Source of the DNA: Miscanthus floridulus
Lineage: Eukaryota > Streptophyta > Magnoliopsida > Poales > Poaceae
DNA length: 64,000 nucleotides
Direction: 5' to 3'
Assembly (NCBI RefSeq): GCF_019320115.1
Contig: NC_089595.1
Location: 105,965,611-106,029,610 of the forward strand
Below are positions 35,006 through 47,206 of the stretch, piece by piece. Both the position numbers and the translations under genes were made by a program. Positions within the stretch are counted from its first letter, which is position 1. Each line of letters begins with the position of its first letter. The notes beneath the pieces were generated by a model. The model was not told the DNA's origin, searched no databases, and saw nothing but the letters and a program-made list of their open reading frames with translations.

Positions 35006-37381
35006 TGAAAGGACCTAGGATGCCGCCTAGAGGGGGGGTGAATAGGCGTTTCTGAAAATTAACACCTTTAAATGCGGAAACAATTAGAAAGGGGAGTTTC
35101 CAAAATGGAAACTCCAAATTAAGAGTACTACCTCCCCTCACAAGTTAGTCACAAAGTAAACAAGGTATAAAGAATATATCTAGAAACTACAACCCTGCAA
35201 CACCAAGTTAAAACAGAGAATAAATATTTTCAGTGCAGGCAGGAAATACCGGACGTGTCCGGTATGAATACCGGACGTGTCCGGTATACACGATTTCTGC
35301 AGATCAGCCCCGAACTTGCTCCTTTCGATTTCTATCTTCAAACCAAACTGCAGGCACCTAATGGAGATGACAATATACACAGAGAACCTGCAGCACAGCT
35401 AGAGCAACACAAATATCAAATGAAATGCGAATTAAGACACGATATTTGTTTTACCGAAGTTCGGACTCGTTCGAGTCCTACTCTCCGTTGAGGGGGCTGC
35501 GGGCGACCCAGCGAAGGTCAGCCCTAGAGGGTACCACGAAGGTCACTCTAGCCGGAGTCTTTTCCAACTCCTTTTCCTCCTTCCACTAATTTGATTCCGA
35601 GGCGGCGGAATCGACCGTTACAAACTTTCCGAAGCAACCACAATCTCTCGGTTGCTCTCCGGCGACGCCTAGCCGTCTAGGACCGAAGAGTCCAAGAGTA
35701 ACAAATGCGAATCACGAGATTGACAATATGCACAAGTGCTCAAGTGGTGGCTTGCTCTCTTTTTCAAATCTTTATCAACCCACAAATTGATTTTGCAATT
35801 TGGATCACACACTCACTAAGAGAGGGTTGGCAAGGCTCAAAAACGTGTGTCTTACTCAGCAGAATCAGCAGCCTCCAAAGGTGGAGGCTTGGGGGTATTT
35901 ATAGCCCCCTTGAAAAACTAGCCGTTTTATAGCCGTTGCAATACCGGACACGTCCGGTATGCATACCGGACACGTCCGGTATGACTCATGCACTGCGCCA
36001 ACGGACACTAAGTTACAGTGATGTTGTGAGGCGTCGGAACTCCCGAAGAATGCCGGGACTTCCGACCGTCGGAACTCCCGACTCAAGTCGGAACCCCCGA
36101 CCCTCAGTAATTTAAAAACATGTAACTGAGTTAAAGTTAGTGAGGTGTCGGAACTCCTGACATATGTCGGAACTCCCGACCGTCGGAACTCCCGACTTAC
36201 GTCGGAACTCCCGACCCTCACGGCTTTTGAAAACTAGCCGTTGGCTTCTGGTCATCCATACCGGACACGTCCGGTAGCATACCGGACATGTCCGGTATGA
36301 CCAGGACAGTGAACCCTCCAAGTCGGTCGAAGTGCGCCACGTCGGAACTCCCGACCCATGCCGAGGACTCCCGACCGTCGGAACTCCCGACCTACGTCGG
36401 AACTCCCGACGAACCAACCCGAGAACGACAGGTTTGCAGCTGCTGGACAAATACCGGACACGTCCGGTATGAATACCGGACACGTCCGGTATTGCCAGAC
36501 CAGCAAGAAAATCAATCAGCACTTTTGTCGCTCAAATACTCAAAACTCACATGGGTTGGCTTGAGCACTTATGAAACATTATCTATCAACATGATGCATC
36601 CCTCTTAATAGTACGGCATACCTATTAAACTCAAGATAAACGAAATATGAATTTGTACCACTTGAGTTGTTCTTTTTGAATTGATGTCGTCCTTTCCAAT
36701 CTTCATCAAGTAGGGGTGCTAACATGTTGATGTTGATCTTTTCACTTGAGCATAGCCATCTTGAGCATGTGACTTGATTCCATTCATCAAGTTTGAATAA
36801 TCCCAAATGTATCAAGTCACTTCCATCAAATACTTCATTATAGATTTGATCCTTCACATCAATATGACCATCTAAGCTTGATTAGTACCTCAACTAAATG
36901 CAAGTACTTTCTTCTTCACCCTAGCTAGGTTCTTCGGCCGCCAAGCCGTCGCTTGCCCTTCACCCTTGCTTAGTACCTCGAAGCCTTTCCTTGCTATCTT
37001 CACCATCTCAAGCCATCAAGTCACATCTTGTGTTGAATCATCCATTCATATGTATTGTTATCTTTTTCATTTTAATTTAGCAAGCTTCAAATATGAGACC
37101 ATTCCATATGCAATCCCTCATGTCTCATTAACAAATAATCATGAACTTGCTTTCTCATAGTACATGGAAATCCCACAATAAATAAGCCTTCAAATGAATT
37201 CCATTTGCATTGTTGTCTTGTGCTTGAACTAGATTGTTTATGCAACAACACATCATTTTGGCTTTAATTAAGTGCCTTTGAGATAACCTATTACCTGTCC
37301 ACACTTAGCAAACGGGTTAGTCCTTTAATCACGTTGTCATTCAATCAACCAAAACCCACTAAAGGGCTAGATGCACTTTCA
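35006..37381 (-). repeat. Sirevirus B 3' LTR
   Basis: Plus strand starts TGAAAGGACCTAGGATGCCG and ends CTAGATGCACTTTCA. TATA box (CTATAAATAC, minus strand) at about 35895-35903. Four ATACCGGAC-AC-GTCCGGTAT doublets (35246, 35941, 36258, 36451) and a field of GTCGGAACTCCCGAC words (36050-36220, 36340-36410). Confidence 0.95.
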
Positions 37382-37396
37382 ATCTCCCCCTTTTTG
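37382..37396 (-). promoter_or_regulatory. Sirevirus B polypurine tract
   Basis: The minus strand reads AAAAAGGGGGAGAT next to the 3' LTR. Further CTCCCCCT words at about 37475, 37551 and 38034 are PPT-like repeats. Confidence 0.88.
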
Positions 37397-37892
37397 GTGA
37401 TTGATGACAACTTGATTAAAGCTTACAAAATGATATAAACATTTAAGCTTTTGGGTTCAATGATTTATGAGAGGCTCCCCCTTAATATGTGCTTATGATT
37501 AGAATCCACAAAATGACCTCAAATGTCAATTGCACATACTAAAACAAATAGGAGACTCCCCCTAAATCATTGCATCCGTGGAGTGCATGTGTGTGTGACA
37601 AAGTGAAACCGTGATGCATATGACAAGATATATCACACAAGAATAAATATAAAAAGCATCACATCAAATATTTTCATTCTAGCATGCATAGTCCTTATGA
37701 AAATAAATATGACACATGTAATTCACACATAGCACTCATTACAAATTTTCTCAAGTCCAGAAACCACTGATATATATAGATAAAGATCATGTCTCAGGAG
37801 ATACAAAGATAAAGCATAAGTAAGTCTCATCTCTCACATGATACAATCTATCTCAAATCCAAGATACATCAATGAAGCTCAAAAACAAACTA

Positions 37893-38038
37893 CAGCCTGC
37901 AGTACATATCTTCAGGTACAAAGATAAGCAAATGAAACTATCCTGAATCTTTAATCAGTCTCTCTCAGCCTGCAGTACATATCTTCAGGTACAAAGATAA
38001 GCAAATGAAACTATCCTGAATCTTTAATCAGTCTCTCT
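37893..38038. repeat. Perfect 73-bp tandem duplication in Sirevirus B
   Basis: Unit 37893-37965 repeats without a mismatch at 37966-38038. Each starts CAGCCTGCAGTACATATC and ends CAGTCTCTCT. It lies between the third ORF and the PPT. Confidence 0.95.
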
Positions 38039-38122
38039 CCCCCTTTGTCATCTATCACCACAAAGGTCCAACAATGACATACGAAGGACAAAGGGGCTAC
38101 AAGCTGTTATGGAAAGCTGGGA

Positions 38123-39957
38123 TCACTCATCATCATCATCATCTCGACCAGCATCCTCATCATCTGAGCGTGCAACACCGGCTGGACGAGAACCACCCGC
38201 ACCAGACGCGTCATAGCCACCAGACCCGTAGAAGCCACCACCACCTGTCAGGTCACTCCACCAATCTGTAGCATAGTCGTCTGCAGTGCATGGGACGTGG
38301 CTGAGAGTGAGTAGGCACACGAGCCTGAAGAGGTAGAGTGTCAGGGTGCTCAGGTGCCTGCTGCTGCTGCTGTCGCTGTATGAACTCAACATACTCTCTA
38401 TCATATCTAGCCTGCTGCTGCTCCTCAGTCTCAGGCTCACTAGCTGCCTCATCTGATAGAGGAGACCTAGGAGGATCAAGCTCAAGATTAGAAGCAATTT
38501 GCTTCAAAGTCCGAGTGTCCTTCCTCCTAGCCTCCCTCTCCTTCTGCTGCCTAGTCTGGATGTCACGGCACATCCCAAATATGGAGCTGAAAAGCCTGCG
38601 GATAGGCGAAGGAGGACTACCACGGCGTGAAGTAGAACGTGAAGGTGCACGTGGTGAAGGTGAAGCTCCTGCTGGTGCACCACTCTCAGGTGCATCTGCC
38701 TCTGGCTGCTGCTGCTGCTCCTCCTGGTCCAGCTGGAGGTAACCCTGTCTCAGGCAGATCTGCAATAATCTTCAGGGCCTTGTGAATCTTATCATACTCA
38801 AATGTGTGCCCTGTCACCTGCTCAATCATATGCATGATATAAGGAGCAAAACCACAGCCCTTGAGGGGCCTCTCTCCGACACTCCTGATCTCGGACCAAA
38901 TAAAGTCAAACACGCTGAAGGGCCGAGCATCAGGTGCCATCCTGTGGAGTAGGTTCCTGGAGTAATCAGCAATGGTGCCCTTGTCTCCACCCTTGCAGTC
39001 AATAGTCTTCCTGAACATCCTGTCCAGGTACCTGTAGGTAGGGTGAAGACCTAGAACCTTCCCCACAGCTCCTCTCTGACCACCAGGAGGATACATATAT
39101 GCGAGCTGCTCAGGAGGTAACACCTGCTCGGTGTGGATCCTGTCCCTCTGGAGATCATCCTCAGAGAAACCAAGCTGGGCGGCAAATACATCATAGTCAA
39201 CACTGTACCACTGGCCCTCAAGCATCCAGTGCATACGCCGCTCATCCTCCTCAACAAATAGAGTAGCATAGAACTGAGCTACTACCTCTGTGTTCCAGTC
39301 ATGCTGGAACTCCATGATCTCATAGACCCCAGTGCGCTGGCAAATGGCAATGGCATGATCAACTGAGGCCTTCTGCAACTCTGTAACGTACTGCCAGTCA
39401 ATCCACTGAGACCTGGCAATCACAGGGTTCCTGGTGAGAATCACACTGGAGTAGAAGTCCAGGTGAAAGGCTGTCTGGAAGCGGTGATCGTACTGAACCT
39501 TAGGTAAGCTCCTCGGATCAACCCTTCGCTCATCTCTAGCCTTCCTGGTCATACCCTTTCCCCTGTAGTCAACTCTGGGAACATAGGAGGGCACATTGGG
39601 CAGACGTGTCTCAAGAAGACCATAATGCATCCCCTGACCAGGCTGGTGCTGAACTGGAGGAACTGACTCCTCCTCCTCAATCTCCTGCTCCTCATCTGAG
39701 CTGTCACCATCTGATCCTCTATGAGTGCTCTTCCTCTTTTTATCTTCTCTAGACTCCACTCTGAACGCATCAGAATTAGTGTCAGAAGAAGAGCTCCCTG
39801 ACCCTTCTGCATACTGAGCTGCTGCACTAGTGGCAGCCCTGGTGGACCTCCTGCTGGTCGGCTGAAATCCAGGATGCATATCCTGTCTCGCCTTCTTGTA
39901 CTTCTCAAGTGCTGGATCATGCCTGTGCTTGGACCTCGGCTCCTGTCGTCCACTCAT
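38123..39957 (-). pseudogene. Sirevirus B third ORF (putative plant transposon protein), frameshifted
   Basis: Starts MSGRQEPRSKH at 39957, with in-frame codons upstream to 39987. It has a Ser/Asp/Glu-rich linker and then a conserved globular block (FYATLFVEEDERRMHWMLEG ... VLPPEQLAYMYPPGGQRGA) typical of the 'putative plant transposon protein' domain (I believe Pfam PF20167). A Gln-rich coiled coil (EEQQQQ, KEREARRKDTRT) and an acidic tail (RDDDDDE) follow. Three frames must be joined: shifts near 38690-38765 in the CAG run and near 38290. About 610 residues in principle. The function of this protein family is not established. Confidence 0.75.
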
Positions 39958-39987
39958 GGCAGCAGTCCTGTATCCAAAGATTTCCAA

Positions 39988-42050
39988 AGAATTTTAGATA
40001 CATGCCCATAGCTTGTAATTAGACATAGATTCTTTCATCCAAGGTTTTACAATCACCTCGACACACCATTGTCACAAGGTTTGCAAAACGTAGATACAAA
40101 AGAAACTAAGCCTAACAAACCATTCTAGATAGGATTGAGTCAGAGATCAGCAGGCAGTCTGCTCTGCTGGGCCATACCGGACACGTCCGGTAGCATACCG
40201 GACACGTCCGGTATGGGCGACCAGCAACCCTAACCGGGGTTCCTTGATTCTAACCATCACGGATCCATTCCAAACTTTGGACATTGCTTCTATATCACTA
40301 ATGTAGCATATTGACCGAAGGAATTTCAAAACAAGTCTTCAACCATGTAGATCGGACGAGGTCCGCGATTAGGGTACCTTTGGAGAAGAGACGAGAATGC
40401 GATGTGAAATCCAAGTCCACGGGCTATCAATCCTTGATCCAAGCCTTCTCCAATGCAATCTCCCTCTCTCTCTTTTCCTTGGTGAATTCCTTGGTCGCCC
40501 TAGGTGAGAAGAAGGGCGTCGGCTGGTTGGTTTGGAGGAGGCAAGTCTGTTTGGGCCGAAGGGGTACGCTCTGTTTATATAGTCCCGCTCATACCGGACA
40601 CGTCCGGTAGCATACCGGACACGTCCGGTATACGCGGGCTGGCCCAAGTAATTCCAAAATGTGTTCTCACTCTTCCAAACCCTTTCTCAGTTGTTGCTCA
40701 GTCCAAAAAGATGTATGATCTTGATCCAAACCGAGTACTATCACTTTTCTTATCGAATGCCATCAATTTATTTTCTCTTTTCCAAATATATGGCATAATC
40801 AATAATTTGCTTGCTTGAGAGAGATAAAGTGAGACAAAGTAGATTGTGGACTTAAGAGAGCCATGTCATGTGTGATTAGCTGATCAAACAATCAAGGAGA
40901 GCTATAATCATCACATGGCAAGGCTAGGTCACAAAGACCAAGATTCAAATAGTTTTTCAAATTCACACTTCCTACTCATGCTAGTTAGGGGTTTTGAAAA
41001 ACTTCTCTCCTATGTCACACAAATGCACATTCTAACATATAAAGGGCCTTAGATGCACTTACAATACATGTATGTAAAAACATACCTTTGCCTTGAGCCC
41101 ACAAGAATACCACTAAGAAGACACATGGCATGATAATCTTTATGTTGACCTTGATTGCCAAGTAATCATGCTTGATACAAATTCAATTTTTCATCCAAAG
41201 GACTACAAAGAGTGCTAGATAAATTTGTTAGTCCACAATGGTGCAAAATAGAAATTTAGCTCCCCCTAAATAAGTGCTTCAAGTATTTTGAATGACTTTC
41301 AACGAGCACTTTTATTCTGATAAGAAATTGAGAGCCAATTTTCATTTTGACCATGAACCAAATAAGATTGCCATATTTAAAAGTGAGCTTAAGAGATGCT
41401 CACAATCCACTTAGATTTGATAAAACACAAGCTTCTGAGTATGTTAGGGATATATGAAAAATGTATGGATCGAATACTCAGTTGCAACACAATTAGTGTT
41501 CTGGTCCATGCAATACCGGACACGTCCGGTAGTGTACCGGACACGTCCGGAATACACAGAACAGAAACACTGACTTTCTGTCCCTGGCCATACCGGACAC
41601 GTCCGATAGTAATACCGGACACGTCCGATATGTGAAAGACAGAACCAGTTAAGTTGCTGCTTGTGATTCTTCGTTTCAACTGTAATATTTATTTATTGTA
41701 TACTTGCATCTCAACAAATAAATTACTCTTCTAGAGAGCTAATAAAAGCATCATATGGCAAATATGATAAATCTCAAGTGAAATTAATTAGCCACTTTCA
41801 TTATTTCACAAATGTACCTATTTGTGAACTATAGAACACGAAACAAACAAAGTGGCTATCCTACAAGGTTTAGGTACTTGTTACCAATGGTGAGGATGAA
41901 ATATATGATATGTTCATTGAATTATCTTCAGGTCAACCATATAAGAGATTATGATGAGAATTGGTTGATAGATTGAGTGAATATTGTCAATTTGCTTGCT
42001 CAACCACCCCGAAATCTTCATCTCATCACCAAGTACCTACAATCATTAAC
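39988..42050. other. Sirevirus B non-coding gap where pol would lie
   Basis: About 2.06 kb without a pol-like ORF. Holds four palindromic doublets (40174-40214, 40591-40631, 41513-41553, 41590-41631) and a CTCCCCCT word near 41260. No remnant of RT or integrase is recognisable. Confidence 0.8.
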
Positions 42051-44026
42051 CTAAGCACACTTTGGTACCCAACTCTTGTTGGGTCCTTTTGAGTTAGTCA
42101 ATAAGTGCTTAGGCACCCAAATGGCTTTAGCATTAGTTTGTGGTGAACACATCACCTTACTAGTAGCTAACTCCATTTGTGGTCTTCCTAAGCATATCAT
42201 TATAAACAAATGTGTTTGGCTTAGGAGTTTTACCATTTGGGCATTCATAGCTTAGATGCCCCTTTCTTCTACAAGCATAGCATATGCGGCCTTTGTGTGC
42301 TCTATGCTTGCTTTGCTTGTATGGACATCTATCAACCTTGTGGCCCATCTCATTGCACCCATAGCATCTTCTAGTTGCAACTTGGGCTTCCTTTCTTGCT
42401 TCTTTGTACATTTGGCATTTCTTGGTAGAAGCCTTTTGATTGGCGGCTTCAACTTTGTCGGCCCAACTCTTGTGTGGACACATAGCCCACTCATGTCCAT
42501 ACAATCCACAACCATAGCACATCCTTTTTCCATGTTTCTTGCTCTTGGTTGTGTTGGCCTTGCTTGAGATGTGATTCTTTTGTTGGGCTTTGGAGGAAGC
42601 AAGGTTTGAACCCTTCTCAAGCTTCTTCACCATGTTATCACGGTTATCTTGAGAAGGTTGTGCTTTCTCCTTACCCTTCAACCGAATCACATCTTTCTTT
42701 AATCTTTGCACTTCTTCTTTGAGCTCTATGTTTTCTATAAGATTTAGCTCAATCGAAGATTGGCTTGCTTGAGGAGCACACTCATTAGTACAAGAAATAT
42801 TTATTTGAGATGGTGTACTAGTGAGCGGATGTGTGAGAGGTTGAGAGAATTTTACCGATGTAATCACAACCTCATGAGCCACCTCAAGCATGATGCTTGA
42901 TTCTACTACTTCCTCATGAGAGCACTTTAGATGAACATAATTTGCTTGTAGCTCATTATACTTGCTTGATAGTTCATCTAGCCTTGCCTTGAGCTCAAAG
43001 TTTTCCTTCTCTAGTTGTGAAACACTAGAAGAGGAGTTAGTAACTAAAGTATGCTCAATTGACAATTTTTCATACCTCTCATTTATTGCCTTTAGCTCTT
43101 GCAATTTGGAGATGAGAAACTTTTCTTGATTTTGAAGCGATTGCTCTTGCTTCTCAATCTCTTCTTCAAGCTCATCATTCTTTTCAACTATCTTCATGAT
43201 GATGAACTTGTCTTTATGGTTGAGATGATCAAGGTTGTAGTTGTCTTCAACTTCAACATCACTCTTATCTTGATCATCTACTTGTGCTTTCTCCTTTTCT
43301 TGATCTTTCTTGTTATTCTTCTTCTTGCTTTTCTTGGCCATGAGACACAAGTGATGAGTATCATGAGATACTGAGGTTGACTCATCACTTGGTCGCCATC
43401 GGGCTTGAGCATCGCTGCAAACAGCTGCTTGCTGGTCTGCTGCCTCGGCCATACCGGACACGTCCGGTATGAATACCGGACACGTCCGGTATGTGCAGGC
43501 AGACAGCACGTCATGTGCTGCTTGCACTTCTTGCTCCGGCTCGGTGCTCTTGAGGTCTTGTGAGGCTTCTTTGCTGCATGAAGACACAATGGACATACTT
43601 TCCATTGACTCGACCTCAAGTGCATCATCGCATTTGGATTCTCCATATAACTCAACGAGTTTGGTCCAAATGAGATGAGCACTCTCCGGAGGTGGTTGTC
43701 CATTGAATATTGCCTCATCTTGAACCTCTGCACTCAATGTACTCAAAATGATATTAATAGCTTGAGCATTGAGTTGCACGCATATCTCTTCCTCTTTTGA
43801 TAAATTCTTATAGTTGCTCCAATCAACTATAGAAAGAGGTATGCTTGCAAATCACAATATGCTCAACAATAGGACTAATATGTCTAAAAGCATTGAGTAC
43901 ATGAATTGACCAAGATAGAAAGTTTGAACCATCATTTTGGAGAAGCACCGGCTCCAACTCGATAGGCGTCGACATCCTTTTCTCACGGCGGTGAAGCTTT
44001 AGGTGAGAACCTCGCTCTGATACCAA
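42051..44026 (-). pseudogene. Sirevirus B gag with three CCHC knuckles, frameshifted
   Basis: N-terminus MSTPIELEPVLLQNDGSNFL at about 43967, then a frame change near 43855, then a 539-codon frame (42160-43779). This frame has coiled-coil Glu/Lys/Leu stretches and three zinc knuckles: CYGCGLYGHEWAMC, CYGCNEMGHKVDRC and CYACRRKGHLSYEC. A second frame change near 42165 leads to a plausible C-terminus (WVPKHLLTNSKGPNKSW) at 42051. It forms the particle and binds RNA. At 43451-43492 the palindromic doublet lies in frame and adds 14 residues (TCPVFIPDVSG region). Confidence 0.88.
43451..43492. repeat. Palindromic doublet inside gag coding sequence of B
   Basis: Two copies of ATACCGGACACGTCCGGTAT separated by GA; 42 bp with the trailing G-to-G spacing, a multiple of three. 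Each copy has 9-bp arms and a 2-base centre. It keeps the gag frame open. Confidence 0.95.
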
Positions 44027-44027
44027 T
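44013..44027 (-). promoter_or_regulatory. Sirevirus B primer-binding site
   Basis: The minus strand reads ATTGGTATCAGAGC just after the LTR end CTTTCA; TGGTATCAGAGC matches the 3' end of plant initiator-Met tRNA. Confidence 0.92.
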
Positions 44028-46403
44028 TGAAAGGACCTAGGATGCCGCCTAGAGGGGGGGTGAATAGGCGTTTCTGAAAATTAACACCTTTAAATGCGGA
44101 AACAATTAGAAAGGGGAGTTTCCAAAATGGAAACTCCAAATTAAGAGTACTACCTCCCCTCACAAGTTAGTCACAAAGTAAACAAGGTATAAAGAATATA
44201 TCTAGAAACTACAACCCTGCAACACCAAGTTAAAACAGAGAATAAATATTTTCAGTGCAGGCAGGAAATACCGGACGTGTCCGGTATGAATACCGGACGT
44301 GTCCGGTATACACGATTTCTGCAGATCAGCCCCGAACTTGCTCCTTTCGATTTCTATCTTCAAACCAAACTGCAGGCACCTAATGGAGATGACAATATAC
44401 ACAGAGAACCTGCAGCACAGCTAGAGCAACACAAATATCAAATGAAATGCGAATTAAGACACGATATTTGTTTTACCGAAGTTCGGACTCGTTCGAGTCC
44501 TACTCTCCGTTGAGGGGGCTGCGGGCGACCCAGCGAAGGTCAGCCCTAGAGGGTACCACGAAGGTCACTCTAGCCGGAGTCTTTTCCAACTCCTTTTCCT
44601 CCTTCCACTAATTGATTCCGAGGCGGCGGAATCGACCGTTACAAACTTTCCGAAGCAACCACAATCTCTCGGTTGCTCTCCGGCGACGCCTAGCCGTCTA
44701 GGACCGAAGAGTCCAAGAGTAACAAATGCGAATCACGAGATTGACAATATGCACAAGTGCTCAAGTGGTGGCTTGCTCTCTTTTTCAAATCTTTATCAAC
44801 CCACAAATTGATTTTGCAATTTGGATCACACACTCACTAAGAGAGGGTTGGCAAGGCTCAAAAACGTGTGTCTTACTCAGCAGAATCAGCAGCCTCCAAA
44901 GGTGGAGGCTTGGGGGTATTTATAGCCCCCTTGAAAAACTAGCCGTTTTATAGCCGTTGCAATACCGGACACGTCCGGTATGCATACCGGACACGTCCGG
45001 TATGACTCATGCACTGCGCCAACGGACACTAAGTTACAGTGATGTTGTGAGGCGTCGGAACTCCCGAAGAATGCCGGGACTTCCGACCGTCGGAACTCCC
45101 GACTCAAGTCGGAACCCCCGACCCTCAGTAATTTGAAAAACATGTAACTGAGTTAAAGTTAGTGAGGTGTCGGAACTCCTGACATATGTCGGAACTCCCG
45201 ACCGTCGGAACTCCCGACTTACGTCGGAACTCCCGACCCTCACGGCTTTTGAAAACTAGCCGTTGGCTTCTGGTCATCCATACCGGACACGTCCGGTATG
45301 CATACCGGACATGTCCGGTATGACCAGGACAGTGAACCCTCCAAGTCGGTCGAAGTGCGCCACGTCGGAACTCCCGACCCATGCCGGGACTCCCGACCGT
45401 CGGAACTCCCGACCTACGTCGGAACTCCCGACGAACCAACCCGAGAACGACAGGTTTGCAGCTGCTGGACAAATACCGGACACGTCCGGTATGAATACCG
45501 GACACGTCCGGTATTGCCAGACCAGCAAGAAATCAATCAGCACTTTTGTCGCTCAAATACTCAAAACTCACATGGGTTGGCTTGAGCACTTATGAAACAT
45601 TATCTATCAACATGATGCATCCCTCTTAATAGTACGGCATACCTATTAAACTCAAGATAAACGAAATATGAATTTGTACCACTTGAGTTGTTCTTTTTGA
45701 ATTGATGTCGTCCTTTCCAATCTTCATCAAGTAGGGGTGCTAACATGTTGATGTTGATCTTTTCACTTGAGCATAGCCATCTTGAGCATGTGACTTGATT
45801 CCATTCATCAAGTTTGAATAATCCCAAATGTATCAAGTCACTTCCATCAAATACTTCATTATAGATTTGATCCTTCACATCAATATGACCATCTAAGCTT
45901 GATTAGTACCTCAACTAAATGCAAGTACTTTCTTCTTCACCCTAGCTAGGTTCTTCGGCCGCCAAGCCGTCGCTTGCCCTTCACCCTTGCTTAGTACCTC
46001 GAAGCCTTTCCTTGCTATCTTCACCATCTCAAGCCATCAAGTCACATCTTGTGTTGAATCATCCATTCATATGTATTGTTATCTTTTTCATTTTAATTTA
46101 GCAAGCTTCAAATATGAGACCATTCCATATGCAATCCCTCATGTCTCATTAACTAATAATCATCAAGCTTGCTTTCACATAGTACATGGAAATCCCACAA
46201 TAAATAAGCCTTCACATGAATTCCATTTGCATTGTTGTCTTGTGCTTGAACTAGATTGTTTATACAACAACACATCATTTTGGCTTTAATTAAGTGCCTT
46301 TGAGATAACCTATTACCTGTCCACACTTAGCAAACGGGTTAGTCCTTTAATCACGTTGTCATTCAATCAACCAAAACCCACTAAAGGGCTAGATGCACTT
46401 TCA
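44028..46403 (-). repeat. Sirevirus B 5' LTR
   Basis: 2376 bp, same length as the 3' LTR. By eye I find about a dozen small differences (for example near 44611, 45137, 45297, 45385 and 46153-46165), so B is young. Doublets at 44268, 44962, 45280 and 45473; TATA box about 44916-44924. Confidence 0.95.
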
Positions 46404-46408
46404 GAAGT

Positions 46409-47156
46409 ACGAGGCAACTTTGGATTTGTCATGAAGGAAGAACACCCATGTGTATCTTGAATAGTCATCCACAATCATAAGACAATAGAGATTTCCTCCC
46501 AAACTCTTGTATGTTGTTGGTCCAAATAAATCCATGTGTAGGAGTTCTAGCACTCTTGTGGTTGACATGAAAGCTTTGGTTGGATAAGTATTTGCAACTT
46601 GCTTGCCGGCTTGACATGCACTACAAAGCTTGTCCTTTTCAAACTTCACATCCTTCAACCCTCTCACTAAATCATTCTTCATAAGCTTCTTGAGTGAGCT
46701 CATCCCAACATGAGCAAGCCTTCTATGCCATAGCCACCCAAGAGTTGTTTTGGTGAATAGGTAAGTCTTCAAATTTGCATCTTCGGAGGTGAAGTCAACT
46801 AGATATAAGTTGTTGTATCTAAATCCATTGAATATCACTTGATTGTCATCTACCTTAGATATAACAACCTCCTTCTCGGTGAACAAGCATTGGAAGCCAA
46901 GATCATACAATTGCCCAACAGATAGCAAGTTGAAGCTCAATGAAGCAACATATAGCACATTGAAGATGGAATGATCATTTGATATTGCCACTTTGCCCAA
47001 TCCTTTAACCTTGCCCTTTGAGTTATCTCCAAATGTTATTTTCTCTTGCCCATCTATCTCTTCATCTAGTGAGGTGAACATACGAGGATCACCGGTCATA
47101 TATTGAGTGCAACCACTATCAATAACCCAATGACTTCCACCGGTCTTGTAGTTCAC
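46409..47156 (-). pseudogene. Sirevirus A pol, 5' part: protease and integrase zinc domain
   Basis: Aspartic protease core WVIDSGCTQYMTG at about 47095-47130. Then the gag-pre-integrase/HHCC region (LWHRRLAHVGMSS ... LCSACQAGKQV, about 46590-46745) and the beginning of the integrase core (LHMDLFGPT). It is cut at KSKVASYF by B. The other half resumes at about 35000 (KFAKRAQNKFEV). Confidence 0.92.
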
Positions 47157-47206
47157 CTACACACATGAGATTCAAACTTTAGGAATCCAAACTTGTTGAG
47201 AACCCT

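Larger units (their letters stand above)
35006..46403 (-). mobile_element. Sirevirus B, pol-less, nested in A
   Basis: 11,398 bp, with the 5-bp target duplication GAAGT (35001-35005 and 46404-46408) inside A's integrase. LTRs are 2376 bp each. The internal region has gag (42051-44026), a roughly 2-kb non-coding gap with palindromic modules (39988-42050), a third ORF (38123-39957) and a PPT. No protease, integrase, RT or RNase H is present, so it must have moved with enzymes supplied in trans. A family like A is a plausible donor, since PBS and PPT are alike. Confidence 0.93.

Noticed and set aside
44013..44027. TGGTATCAGAGC as part of a tRNA gene
   Set aside because: Only the tRNA 3'-end complement is present, at an LTR edge; it is a retrotransposon primer-binding site.
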